Shown piece after piece: positions 22,200-33,692 of a stretch of DNA of 64,000 nt; positions within the stretch are counted from its first letter, which is position 1; each line of letters starts with the position of its first letter. Both the position numbers and the translations under genes were made by a program. The stretch covers positions 62,339,901 to 62,403,900 of the forward strand of contig JAWZYU010000009.1 in the NCBI GenBank assembly GCA_038380435.1. Reading direction: 5' to 3'. The notes below the pieces were generated by a model. That model worked only from the letters and a program-made list of their open reading frames with translations. It did no database searches and was not told where the DNA came from. The DNA is from Ryuthela nishihirai. Its lineage: Eukaryota; Arthropoda; Arachnida; Araneae; Heptathelidae.

Positions 22200-23941
22200 T
22201 ACCTACTAGACAGGACTTGTTTAGGGATTTGAGCTTGATTATGGATCCTGGACTTGCTGCACTGGTTTTGTTTGCAATGCTTGCCGCTATGTTTTCTGTT
22301 TGCTTCTGGGTTGCCAGTACTAAGTGAACAGAGGCATGGGATACCTTATATCAGCTGGTGGATAATCCTAATCAGAGGTTACCTGAACCTCACTTAGCTA
22401 GTTGGGCATCGTCAAGCCTAAACTGGAGTAATGTGTCTCAGGCAGGCCATATGGCTCTTGAAAAAGTCCACTTGAAAAGGTGGTGCCTGAACATCCACAG
22501 CATCCTACAGCATCGGTGACTTCAGCCTTTAGCGGAGGAGGAACAGGTCTTTGCCCCATGCCTACGATCAGGGAGCTGTTTGATATTGTTGGCCCTATCT
22601 ATCTCAATAAACGTAGTTTCTTTAAAAATCCTACTAATCAGTTTCTCTCTGCAGGAACGTGGAACGCGAGGACATTACATAGAGATTATTCTCTTGATGT
22701 CTCACGCAGGAATCCCAGTGTTATAACCTAGATATTCCCTAGACTTGCAAGAGACCAGATGGACAGGTAAAGGTCAGATACTTAAAAATAACTTTAAATT
22801 TCTCTTTTCACGGAGGGACGATAATAAGCATCACCAAGGCGTATGTCTGCTTCTCAGCAGACACGCCAGTGATGCTCTTCTAGGATATAACTTCATTAAT
22901 GAAAGATTTCTTAGAGAAAAATTTAAAACAAAAATTAAAGACTTAAATGTCTCCTGTTGTTACGCCCCCACAGAAGACTCTGATGAGAACGAGAAGGATA
23001 CGTTTTACAGCCAGCTTCAGGATATTTTGAATTCTGTGAAGAAAGGAGATATTCCTCTTTTGCTCGGTGACTTCAATCCTAAAGTTGGTACTGACTCTGA
23101 CCTTTGGGCAGGAGTTTTAGGTCCCTTTGTCATTGGTAGTTCCAATGGCAATGGGGAACGTCTCATACAGTTAAGTAAACTTAATGGTTTGCGAATAACT
23201 AACACATACTACAAACACCGGGACATTTATAAATATATATGGGTTTCACCTGATGGGTTTAAAAGCAATATGATAAATTATATTCTAATTAACAGCAAAT
23301 GGGCTAGTTCAGTTAGGAATAACAGATCATACAGGGAGCCGAAATTGGATCTGATCATTACCTGGTCAAAAGTGTCTTGCAGCTGAAACTTAAGAAATGT
23401 TGTGCTAAGATTAAGAAAATTACCTTCAAGACTAAAGGTCTGAAAGATCCAGATATAGCCAAAACATATCATGATAGGCTATTTAATCATTATGACAATC
23501 GTGGTTTGCTTACTGCTGAATTTTAGAAAGAATGGGATCAGTTGAAACAGGTTTTTCTTGAAACCAACAGTACTCTTTTGGATAAAAGGGAACAGAGGAA
23601 ACAAAATTATTTGAGTAATAAGGCTATGAAACTTATTTCTGAAAGAAGGAAGTGCAGGATTAATATGAATCAACGCCCTACTAGCCTAACAGGAAACATT
23701 ACAACGGGCTTAATAAACATGTAAAGAATCGGTTAATAGATGATAAGAATCTTTGGCCAAATAGCTTGGCTGACAAACAAGAGGAAGCAGTTACACAGCA
23801 CAACAGCAGGGGGTTGTACCAGATTGTTAATGTTTTATATGGGTAGAAACAGAAAGGTACACAGGGATTGAAGGATAAATATGGCAATGTTGTTAAAGGT
23901 GAGGATTATGTGATAATAAGAACTGAGCGTAAGAAGACTGC
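22200..23941 (+). mobile_element. RTE-like LINE copy A, 5' half
   Basis: This is the plus-strand relative of copy B (26930-30968). The 5' region aligns over gattatggatcctg, then tcagctggtggataatcct, then the endonuclease region. It ends abruptly at 23941, where a possible LTR begins. At about 23880-23930 the reading KDKYGNVVKGEDYVIIR matches the linker between endonuclease and reverse transcriptase, so the RT was lost. Copy A keeps the unoccupied site (aaaggagatattcc at about 23042) of the P-like MITE present in copy B. Confidence 0.75.
22650..23400 (+). pseudogene. LINE APE-type endonuclease domain (frameshifted)
   Basis: This encoded the apurinic-like endonuclease that nicks target DNA. 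GTWNARTLHRDYSLD (about 22653-22697) holds the first Asn motif. After a frameshift, QETRWTGKGQ (22748-22777) holds the catalytic Glu. 23056-23090 gives LLLGDFNPKVG with the Asp/Asn pair. A later stretch (SNGNGERLIQLSKLNGLRI, then TNTYYKHRDIYKY) matches the mid-domain. The final SDHYLV motif is readable only after another shift near 23335. Conserved motif order supports the RTE group, whose proteins are often labelled craniofacial development protein 2-like. At least two frameshifts make it non-functional. Confidence 0.8.
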
Positions 23942-24392
23942 TGTTATTTGATTCAAGATGAAGTCTGGTTCCGTTGGTGAAAGGGAATCAACAGTAAAGT
24001 TTGTTCTTGGGTTCTCTATCAGAGAGAGATCAATGTTAGATGTTTCGCATTTATAAGGTATACAGTATTGTTAAGGTAGTCTTGTATCACAAATGAAATT
24101 GAATATAAATTGGTTTGTTTCTTGAATGTTGCAAGATAATAGGTTATATTTTGTCATAAGAGGTGAATATTTACAGCACTGTAGTTTAAACATTGAAAAT
24201 TAGTTAAGCATAGTAAATCTTTCTGTTTATGGTTTGACTTTATACTAAGAGGAAGAGAAATACTTGTGTTTAGATAAGATTATTTTATTTGTATGATTTT
24301 GTGCCTTTGTATAAATTACTTCAGTCATACTTTTGTTTGGTAAATATACTTTAGAACTCACTTTCAGTTTTCATCTGTTTAAATTCATAACA
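23942..24392 (+). mobile_element. Possible LTR inserted in LINE copy A (451 bp)
   Basis: LINE homology stops at 23941. The next bases are TGTTATTTGATTC, and a plausible end, TTCATAACA, lies at 24392. A TGG-containing stretch (ttggacccgacgt) 11-12 bases later might be a primer-binding site. No second LTR or gag/pol is visible, and no flanking duplication was found. Confidence 0.3.
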
Positions 24393-26130
24393 ATATAATA
24401 AATTGGACCCGACGTCATTCGTCGAATGTGTGTATCCATTTCATCAGTCTCGCGCAAATGTTGTATTTATATCAAATGATTTTTCTAACATAATACTAGT
24501 TGGTCTAATTCCTTTTTATATTTTGGTGATGCGCTGACATGTAAGCTTATGTTAAGTTGATTAGTTTAATTTTGTAGCGGAAAGTATTTTTTTCCTGTTA
24601 TCATTTTCTTTCTTTAAATTTACATTCCTCTGGGAGGTTAGTTACACATTTATAACCCTAAGTAATTAAGGAAAGAAAAATCTTGGGAAAAATATATATA
24701 AAAATGCCTTTGAACAATTGCTTTAAAATATGCGCAATGCAGAAATTTCACACATATACTGCATATATGAAACTGTTAAGGAAAAAAAATAGGACAATTC
24801 CCATTGGTTGATAAAGCAGATAGCTGTGTCAGCTGTTACAAATCGAAACCATAACATACCTTGGGTCTAGTTTCAAATCTTTATAAAAATCAGTTTTATT
24901 CATGCAAAAATTCAAACAGGCTAGATGCCATAATATTTTTTCCGTAATTGTAGCAGAGATAAAATGCAGTAAAATGTAAATCACTTTTTAAATAACCTTT
25001 CATCTTCTGTTATACTAATAGAACTCACATTCAAAATATAGTAACGAAAGGCCAATCTGTAATTTATTTAGAATAGCTTACTGATGATTTCAAGATGTAA
25101 TAAGTTCACATCTTTAGTAAGGTTTCAGGTTTTGATAAGTTTGAATTCTGGTAAATTGGTGGTAATCGTGAGTAAAAGAGAGGTAAAAGTGGATGAAAAA
25201 TATCTTGCATGTGTCATCATTAGTTATGCAATTCGGAAACTCTTTGTAACGGATTCATTATCGCGGTAGAATACCGTTAATTTGATGTGCAGTCTACGAA
25301 TCTGTTTGTTGTTTTAGAGTTAAAGTAAGCGCATAGATATGATATAGTATTGAGCACTGATACTATTCCTTCAGTTATAATATTGTTAATGGTATTCTAC
25401 AAATTTGTGTTAGTTGTCTGTAATGAAAAGAAACATTTATTCATTAAAACAATTTATTTCGGAAAATCGTTAATTAAGTTTAGTGATTGGGTTATTTATT
25501 TTATTTTTAACTGCAGAAAGGGAGTGTTTTGTTCACGAATTTACGTTATTTGGATTGGATTATTCTGATATGAAGGTGTCGCAAGGCAGCTCCATTGCAC
25601 ACTTGAAACCACGAAGACCAAATCAGTCTTTTGGACATTAACGATTTTCTGAAATAAATTACAGCAATGAGTAACTGCTCTTTAAATGATTACAGATAAC
25701 CAACGTAAATTTGCAGATTTTTCTTTCGGTGTAATCACTATTGGAAATCGGATTTTACGAACTAGACGTACTGCAAAATACATCGATTCTTGACATCCCT
25801 CCCACCACCAGAAAGAAAACGTTTTCCCGAAATAATAGCCCTCAAATTAGCAGACCAAAGCATAGGTTAGCATGCACATTATTTTTTCTGTAGGTTTTCT
25901 ACAGTTACTTTTTTCCCATCTTCGGAATTAGTGTGATGCTATTCTATCATGCCCCACCCCATTTCCACTACTGGTAATAATACTAACTCAACCAAATGTA
26001 AAACTATACAGTTGTGTACGAATCATAATGGCCTTACACCAACTGAAATCCCAACCAGCAGCAAACTGCAGCTGCTGGTATACACAACGAACATTGCTTC
26101 TGTTTGATTTCTTAAAATCTTAGGTTATAT
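24393..26130. other. Unassigned AT-rich sequence
   Basis: No recognisable coding or repeat content. It would be internal retroelement DNA if the preceding LTR call is right, but I see no gag, protease or polymerase motifs. Confidence 0.4.
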
Positions 26131-26150
26131 TTAACACGTTGACTGCCGTA
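26131..26150 (+). repeat. piggyBac-like TTAA terminus
   Basis: TTAACACGTTGACTGCCG has the TTAA site plus CACGTTGACTGC end typical of piggyBac-like MITEs. The same string (TTAACACGTTGACTGC) recurs at 27415-27430. A shared phrase, aatttatacactagaa, occurs near 26357 and 27292. A paired right end was not found, so element boundaries are uncertain. Confidence 0.4.
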
Positions 26151-27649
26151 TGAATCGTATGTGATTCGCATTTGCTCTAGATTACTACGTCCTTCTAATA
26201 ATATTTGCTTCGCATCTAGGTTTTTGATGCGGGCCACGTAGCTCACCTATGATTCATGCTATGAATTGCCTATGAGCGATAGGAAAGTGTATCCCCCATG
26301 AACAAGTCAACCAGTATAGCGCACACAGTACTCAACAATGAATAGACATATTCCAAAATTTATACACTAGAAAGCTGCACGCATGAACTCGTCAAAAATC
26401 CTGTATAAACTTGTAAACTCTCGAATCATGTATTTACCGTGTGGTCCAGTATTAAAATTTTTGTCTATAGTCCACGAGGTGTAAATGTGATTTACACTTA
26501 AGAAGAGAGTGTCGAAATTTTTTTGGCGTAAATTCATCATAAACAGTCATATTTTGGTAGTTTCACTAGACACAGGAGGACCAGTTCAGATTAACTATCC
26601 CTCTTGGGCAGAGGTTCACTAGCAAGTATTAAGACAAATTTCGTTGAAGTGCAATAGGTCCTGTCAATCTCCCACCCCTCCCTGCAACTATGCAAGGGTA
26701 AAAATAAAAATGGCTTTAAATTCTAACCGGTTTTGTCATTATTTGAGACTTGGATTTTTTAGCGTAACACGGTATGCACGGTTGTACTAAGTGAAAAATT
26801 TGGGAGCAATACAAAATTTTGATAATTTCACTAATGTGAAATTGGAAAACAATAGTTATGAGAAATTGTATAACGAATATAAAATATCACAAATGAATAA
26901 GCTATATATATATAAATATGAATATATTAGCATCATCATCATTCTAAAACAGTCATGGGCTACGGAAATCCAACCAGGCCATGCAATTTAGTTTTCCTAG
27001 CATGTATGTCCTGAGTTACATCTGCTGCATCTGGCCACTGCACACCAATTCTAAATGGTCCTGTTTGACATTGTCGGCCCACTTCATCCTAGGTCTTCCC
27101 CTCTCTCTGAGAGCTTTAGGCACACTGTTCATAACCCTATTCACCAATCTAAAATTATCCATACAGTCAACGTGTCTTCCCCCGGATCAACGGAGTCTCT
27201 CTCTGCACAATATGCTGCTCAAAGGAAGTTGTCGACTCTTTTGCCTAACCACATGATTACTTGCAAAGTTGAACCACCACAAATTACTTACAAATTTATA
27301 CACTAGAACATTGCAGCAGTAAATGAAAATGCCTCCTGTGTCTGGTGTCCCACCAATTCATTTGCAGTCGAAATAATATTTATTGCTCTGAAAATAAACC
27401 TGTTTTAACACGTTGACTGCTGCAATGTAGTATATTAATGCCCAAGATATTGTGCAAGCGTCTGGAACATTAAACATCAAGTTTCCTGTTATATTGTTTA
27501 CAAACCGTCACGTTTCAGAACCAAACTGTTTTAAAGTCTAATTCTAGTCTTTAGGTGTATACGCATATTTCACCACATTCTCCATAGATTCTTAGAAGTC
27601 TCGGCAGCAATCCCTATTCGTCTGTTAATATCATGTCGCACATCACCAG

Positions 27650-28735
27650 TATCTGTTATCTAGTTCCCAAGATAATTAGACTGCGACACCTACTCAAGAC
27701 TGCACCATTCAGATTAACTGAATCACAGCCGGCCGGACCAATTTTCACCACTTTAGATTTCTCTCTGTTTATAATCAAACCTACTCTACTACCAGTCTCA
27801 TCAACAATTCGAACGAAAGAGTTCATCTCACCAACATCATTTGCTAAAAGGGCTAAATCGTCAGCATAATCTAAATCAGATATTTGCAGATCTCCAGACC
27901 ATTTAAGCCCTAAATCTTTCCCTTGCAGTGAATTTCGCATAACATAATCAATAACCAAACTAAAGAGAAAGGAGACAAAATGCACCCGTATCGAACATCA
28001 GAAGCAATGCTAAACCAATTGCTACAAGCCTTACCAACTCTCACACACTACTCAGTGTTATTATAGAGAGCATTCATTATGTTAACTAACTTGTCTGGTA
28101 TGCCATATGATCTCACAATCAACCACAAATTATGATGATCAGCAGAGACGAAAGCCCTTTTGAAATCAACAAAGCTGACAACCAAATATTTCTGAAACTC
28201 TAAACATTTCTCAAGAATCTGGAGAAGTGAAAATATCTGAACTACATATTCCCTACCACTTCTGAATCCACATTGCTCATCACGCAATTGCTTGTCAACT
28301 TAGCCTTAACTGGCATAGTGGTTAGGCAGCTAGCGACTGTTCCAACAAGGCAAACTTTGTGTGTTGTGTTAGCTCTAACTAAGGCAGTGGTCAGCAGTGA
28401 CTTCGGTCTTAGTAGGGCATGTCCTTGTATGAGAAGGCCTGTATTAAGCTAGGAGTAGCTTCTAGGATTCTTCTCTGTCCTATATGTCGCAAAAAAAAAA
28501 AAAAAAAAAACAGATTCTTAATTCTATTAAGCACAATCATGCAAAGAAATTTACCTGGAACAGAGAGTATTCTGATACCCCTATAGTTATCATAAGAACT
28601 GTGATCACCTTTTTTAAAAATAGTTATAATAATAGCTCTGGTACAATCTTTAGGAACCATGCCTTTATCGTAAAAGATATTCAAAATTTCAATCATCCAC
28701 GTAGTAACCGAAATATTCCCATCTCTAAGCATTTA
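27650..28735 (-). pseudogene. LINE reverse transcriptase domain (broken)
   Basis: This copies the element RNA into DNA in the functional family. In order on the minus strand: RAIIITIFKKGD and NYRGIRILSVPGKFL (about 28650-28560), an interrupting SINE, RDEQCGFRSGREYV (about 28285), SFVDFKRAFVSADHHNLW (about 28165) holding the first catalytic Asp region, RSYGIPDKLVNIMNALYN, then PFLFSLVIDYVM, and LDYADDLALLAND with the YADD box at about 27868-27857. The mid-region holds an in-frame stop after NNTE and a frameshift near 27985. Motif order and YADD fit RTE-type LINEs. Confidence 0.85.
28305..28510 (+). mobile_element. SINE-3 with poly(A) tail, inserted in LINE RT
   Basis: Starts near 28305 with an A-box-like tRNA stretch (tggcatagtggttaggcagc at 28313-28332) and ends in about 20 A residues. 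A B box is not clear (gactgttccaac is a weak candidate). It splits the LINE between LNRIKN and DKQLRDEQCG. Flanking duplications were not obvious. Confidence 0.65.
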
Positions 28736-29290
28736 CATAGTAATTTAATCTACTCCTGGGAATTTATGTAGTTTAAGTTTAAAAATAGCCCAAATAACTT
28801 CAAACTGTGTTATAGGGCCAACATTAAAGCCAGTAATGCATCTATCATTATTACAAACAATGAGATTAGAACTAACCATATTGTTTAGAACATCACTGAA
28901 ATGCTCATCCCACCCAGCCATGACGGAATACTCACCTTCTTATAACCTTACCTTTTTTATCCTTCCATGCCTGAATACCTGCCCGTTTTCTACCACAAAA
29001 AACATTAATTCTCTGGTACAGCTCTCTACTGTTGTCTTTCTGTCTAACTTCTTCCTCGGCTTTGTCAGCCAATCCATCAAGCCAAAGATACTTATCAGCA
29101 GCTAACTGATCCTTTACACGCTTATTAAGTTTTCTGTAATGCTTTCTATTAGGACTACTCCGGTATTGATTAAGGACACTCCTGCAATTTTTTTTTCTGA
29201 AAAAAGCTCAAGTGTCTTATCACTCAAATAATTCTGTCTCTTCTGCTCCCTTTTTCCTAAAAGTACTGTTAGTACCTGTTAGTAGTCTTG

Positions 29291-29775
29291 TTAGTAGTTA
29301 GTTAGTCTTGTACTGTTAGTTTCAAGAAAAGTCTGTTTAAAGCGGTCCCATTCTTCCTCATCTTCAGTAGTAAGCAAACCATGACTGTCATAATGACTAA
29401 GTAACCTGTCATGGTAAGCTTTAGCTATAACTGTGTCTTTTAGAGCTTCAGAATTAAAGGTAAAGTTTTTAACCTTAGCACAACACTTCTTAAGTTTAAG
29501 TTGCAAGATACTTTTAACAAGGTAATGGTCAGATCCAAACTCAGCTCCCCTATATGACCTGGTATTCCTAAGAGAACTAGCCCATTTGTTGCTAATTAAG
29601 ATATAATCTATCATATTCTTATGCAGCCCATCTGGTGAAACCCATGTATACTTATGTATGTCGCGGTGTTTATAATAGGTGTTAGTTATTCTCAAACCAT
29701 TAAGTTTACTTACCTGTAGGAGACATTGCCTATTGCCATTGCAACTTATTGCAATGGCAAATACCAAAAGAGCCT
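29291..29775 (-). pseudogene. LINE copy B endonuclease, C-terminal half
   Basis: Contains VSKLNGLRITNTYYKHRDIH, WVSPDGLHKNMIDYILIS and GAEFGSDHYLVKS, aligning with copy A at 23160-23400. The SDH motif with catalytic His is intact in this piece. The N-terminal half lies across the P-like MITE at 30180-30555. A short direct duplication of a ttgcaatggcaa phrase disturbs the junction near 29745-29760. Confidence 0.8.
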
Positions 29776-29849
29776 ACCACCCTCCCTAAAAGTCAGAGTC
29801 AGTATTTGGGACTTGGAGTTTGGCATTGGAGTCACTTAGAACAAAGTAA

Positions 29850-29857
29850 CATCTCCT
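29850..29857. repeat. 8-bp target duplication, left of P-like MITE
   Basis: CATCTCCT, repeated exactly at 30172-30179. Confidence 0.9.
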
Positions 29858-30171
29858 CATGGAGGTAGGAAGATAAGAGGAGGAACCTAAGCACTTGAAA
29901 ATGATGCTACGGCAGCCATGTTGTTCTATTCAAAACATTGATCAGTAGTTACTCACCTATACTAATTTTTGTCGACATTTGTATTTTGGCAGCCTGTTCA
30001 GCTTACGGCTGCACGAATCGCACAGTAAAACTGAGTGTAAGTAGGCTTGATTGCAGCGGCAGACGGTTTGTTTTGAATGCAACAACATGGCTATCGCAAT
30101 GCTGGGTAAGCATCATTTTCCTTCCACAGGGAAAGCGCGTTAGGGCGTCTCCTTATCTTCCTACCTCCATG
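29858..30171. mobile_element. P-element-like MITE (314 bp) with THAP-like segment
   Basis: The left end begins CATGGAGGTAGGAAGATAAG, and the right end is its near-exact reverse complement. The inversion continues with gaps through aaaatgatgct and ccatgttgtt, so the terminal repeats are about 80-100 bp. Perfect 8-bp duplications (CATCTCCT) flank it. LINE copy A at about 23042 preserves the unoccupied site, so the boundaries are certain. The interior, 29990-30035, reads AACSAYGCTNRTVKL on plus. CSAYGC-NR is the N-terminal signature of the THAP zinc finger used by P-element transposases. The segment is preceded by ttttggcag (acceptor-like) and followed by gtaagt (donor-like) at about 30039-30044. 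Assignment to the P superfamily combines 8-bp duplication, CA-starting ends and the THAP-like motif, and is an inference. Confidence 0.75.
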
Positions 30172-30179
30172 CATCTCCT
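30172..30179. repeat. 8-bp target duplication, right of P-like MITE
   Basis: CATCTCCT, identical to 29850-29857. Confidence 0.9.
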
Positions 30180-30555
30180 TTCTTGACAGAATTCAAAATA
30201 TCCTGAAGTTGTTCGTGAAAACCTATCCTTCTCATCTTCATCTGCATCCCCAGTGTGGGCATAACAACAGATAACATTCAAGTCTTTAATGCTTGTCTGA
30301 AATTTTGCTGTAAGAAACCTTTTATTACTGCACTCATATCCTAGACGAGTATAACTATGTCTGCTGAGAAGCAAATCTACGCCTTGGAGATGCTTTTTAT
30401 CTTCCCTCCCTGAAAAGAGAAATTTAAGATTATTTTTAAGAATTTGACTTTTATCTGTCCTTGTGGTATCTTGCAAGCCGAGATGATGTAAATCATAATA
30501 GTGGAATTCTCGTGTGAGATCATCAAGAGAATAAACTCTGTAAAGTTGTCGCATT
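30180..30555 (-). pseudogene. LINE copy B endonuclease, N-terminal half
   Basis: The minus-strand reading begins YRVYSLDDLTREFHYYDLHH and continues LGLQDTTRTDKSQILKNNL and IKDLNVICCYAHTGDADED, matching copy A at 22690-23000. The catalytic Glu of the QETRW motif is Asp here (GAG in copy A, GAT in copy B), and the following Trp is lost. This copy was therefore catalytically compromised even before the MITE arrived. Confidence 0.8.
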
Positions 30556-31021
30556 CCAACTATCTATGGAGAAAAAATGGTTAGTGGGACGTTTAAAGAT
30601 ATATTTATTGAGAGAATGAATGCCGACAACGGCAAACAACCGCCTAATCACAGGCATGAGGCAAAGACCCGTTCCCCCACTAATAAAGGCTAAATCCATC
30701 TACACTGGAAGACTTCCTCAAATGTAGGATTTGATAATTCCGGTAGAAGCAGGAGTTCAGATGCCTGCGATTACCACTGCTCAGGATTATCCACCAGCTG
30801 ATAAAACATATCCTGTGAATCTATTCACTTGGGGCTGCTAACCCAAAAACAAACAGAGAAAGATTGTGGAAGATTTTCCCTCCATAGAAGAATTGAAACA
30901 TAATGGAAGATTTTTCCCTCCATAGAAGCCCACCAGTGCAGCAAATTCAGGATCCATAATCAATCTCAGAGTCTTATTCTAGTCCAGTTATTGTATATAC
31001 CAATATATATATATATATATA

Positions 31022-31215
31022 AATAAATAAAAATAAATACCCCCTCAAGCAGCTGCTTGCCACAGAGGTCTGACAGGAGCCTGTCAGTTTATATGCCAGA
31101 GTAGAAGGTCTGAGAGGATGGCAGGACCTCAGCAGAAAAACGACACACACATCCATGCCTAATCTGGGGCTCGAACCCAGGTCCCTTAGATCAGTAGCAA
31201 GTAAATAAAATGTAA
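31022..31215 (-). mobile_element. SINE-2 copy with B box
   Basis: On minus, the B-box-like GGTTCGAGCCCC (plus 31170-31181) is followed by the body (gctgaggtcctgcc) and the 3' part agcagctgcttgag, and ends in an (ATAA)n tail at 31022 and before. The A box is too decayed to place. Related to 59282-59480 and 14234-14310. Confidence 0.7.
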
Positions 31216-31671
31216 TGCAGTCCCTTCCGCTTCTGAACATAAAGAAACTCATATAACATAAGCCACAATATACATATAAGAATTTCATTACATGTGTATA
31301 TGTTATTTTCCAAGCCAATCGATCTACATTTTTCACCAAGGACGGAATCAGGGCTAAGAGAGAAAATCACAGACTTGCTGCGCTACTATTTGAACCACCG
31401 CCGCCCCTGCCTTGTTGGTTTTTCTGTATATAGGAGTTATTGTCCCCCACCTATTTAGAAACTCACGAGCCGCCACTGAATACATGACATTTAGTTTCAA
31501 GATACTGTGACGACATCAATCTCCTAAATTTTGTTTTGTCGTCTTGTTTATGTCAAGTTTTGGGAACTGTATAATTACTATATAACGAAGAATTATTCAT
31601 AAAAATTGATAGAAATCATCTGTCATTGATTGCAGAATTTTACGAAAATGAAAACTTCACCCTAGAAGAAT

Positions 31672-31895
31672 ATTCGAAGTTTCCTTTAAGTATTCCGCAT
31701 CGCTTTTTCAAATTAATTTTCCACCCCGCTGTTCGAAATAACGGTGATAGAGATTGAAGAGTCATGTGAGCAATAACTAACTCGAACTTCCTTTTAAGTA
31801 ATTTCGCTTCTCGTTTTCAAATGAGTTCTCCATCCCAAGGTTGAAATCACGATGATAAGAGACGAGGAGTCATGTGAACAATAACAAACTCGAAG
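31672..31895. repeat. Two-unit tandem duplication, about 109-bp period
   Basis: The phrases tcgaagtttcctttaagta and gaagagtcatgtgagcaata recur as tcgaacttccttttaagta and gaggagtcatgtgaacaata 108-109 bases later. The units are diverged by many substitutions. Confidence 0.8.
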
Positions 31896-33626
31896 AATCT
31901 GAATATGAAGACCGTCAACTTAAAAGATGAACGTGACTTCAAATCTGTTCTTCGAGTGCTTATATGAATTATTGATCTGTTATCAAAGAGAAATTAAATT
32001 TAAATAATTTTTCACTCAGTAAAACTTTGGTACATTAATATTAAATGCAGATGCTTAAGTTCTCAAGATTCATTTCATTATTTAACGACTAAAATTAATT
32101 AAATTTCGTTGCGATAGAAAAAGTGTACTTATGATATGTATAATGAAAACAAAATATTTCGTTAAACGCAGCGTGAAAAATAAATTAGTTTTCTGAAAGT
32201 TAAGCAAAAATGAAATTCTTTTGTGAGAGTTTTTTTTCCTTCTATTAGTAGCTTATATTTTTCTCTGATTCTTACTCTACTTTCATTAATATTGGCCTAG
32301 CGAGTATGTCCACTCATGACTCCTGAATGCAACTAGGAAACGCGCGAATGTATTTCAAATGAGGCCGTCACCATTAATAAGTAATTTTATTATAATGCAC
32401 AGTGTACGCTTTCAGCCATTAATTAAGAGTAATTGTGCCGAGACAAAACAACTGCCAAGATGAAAAGCACCAGGTGTGAGAAATATTCTTCACATTAGTG
32501 CAGTGGTGCAGAATTAATGTACCTCGCACCGCAATAAAATTCTGCACTAATTAAGAGAATACACTGACGAATGACATCTTGACTGCAATGCAGTGTTTTG
32601 CTTTTAGAATTGTAGCGATGCTCTTTTCATTTTGGGCGTTAGATGGGTGGATGAAAATTCGATTTATGAGGGGGACTTTATGGGGAGAGGTGGTGAAGAC
32701 TAAGGCTTGAGATAGACGAAATGGCGCCCCAGTGGAGAAATGTCCCTTTCGCTTCTCCCATATATACACCGTTATTCAACTTTTGAATATCTTGTCTTAT
32801 TACGTGTATATAAAGAATATCTGAAACATTTTACTTGATTAACATTTCTATTTTTGTTGCTAACAGCAAATACAGGATAATTAGCTTTCTTTTCGTATTA
32901 ATGTAGTTTTAAAACTTAGAATTCCATGTTATTTATTTTATTACCTGTCTGCCTTTTTCTTTTCGCGTGTCATATTTTTCAGTTCAGAAATTTCTGAAAC
33001 AGTTGTTCGACCAGATCTCTTCATACAGGTGGCCAATCTCGGAGAGTTATAGCCATATGAATCGACATAGAGTAGGAAAAAGTATGAAGTGCTATTCATT
33101 CCTTTTCCTCATCAACAGATAAAGTTTGCAAACGTTATTTCGCCATATTTCCCCAACTAAGGAAACAATCGTAGCCAATTATATGCATATCATCGTGGTC
33201 GGTCCTTAGAAGCATTGAAAGTATTGCTTGACTATTCTTAGTGAAACAAAACTTTCTCTTGTGCTCTTAAAAATATCTGAAAAAATTGTAAACCATTACG
33301 AAAATTAAAAATGATAATGTACTGAATTTTCACAATTTATACACATTTTAGCAACCTCGGTTGCATTTGGTATTATTTATGCGCAACTATGCCTCGAGTA
33401 AGAGCCTTGAAATAAAACTTTGCTTCTGCAAAGCTTATATGGCTGGAGAGGAAACAAGAGAAAAAAAGGGAAAGATATATATGTGCCCAAGAGGTAAAAT
33501 AAGAATATTTTAACTGCTTTTGGCTACAGCGGAATATTTGGCAAATGGAAGAATAAAACGTTGTTTGGCGATGATGCTACAATGATAATATCCATTTTGC
33601 ACAACAATAAAAAATATTATAACCAT

Positions 33627-33692
33627 GAATTCGGTAACAATAAAAATATTATTAGGGAAAATTCGGTAACAAATAAAAATATTATTAGGGAA
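33627..33692. repeat. 33-bp tandem duplication
   Basis: attcggtaacaataaaaata and a following ttattagggaa occur twice in succession. Confidence 0.9.

Larger units (their letters stand above)
26930..30968 (-). mobile_element. RTE-like LINE copy B, nearly full length, with two insertions
   Basis: Read from 30968 down to 26930, the order is 5' region, endonuclease, linker, reverse transcriptase and 3' region ending in a (GAT)n tail (seen as catcatcatcatt at 26930). It is the fullest LINE here. It is interrupted by SINE-3 (28305-28510) and the P-like MITE (29858-30171), and a local duplication of cttctatggagggaaaa lies at about 30880-30930. All protein domains carry frameshifts or stops. The minus strand is the coding strand. 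Confidence 0.85.

Noticed and set aside
26981..27306. Plus-strand frames over the LINE copy B 3' region
   Set aside because: The LINE reads on minus. These plus frames are shadows.
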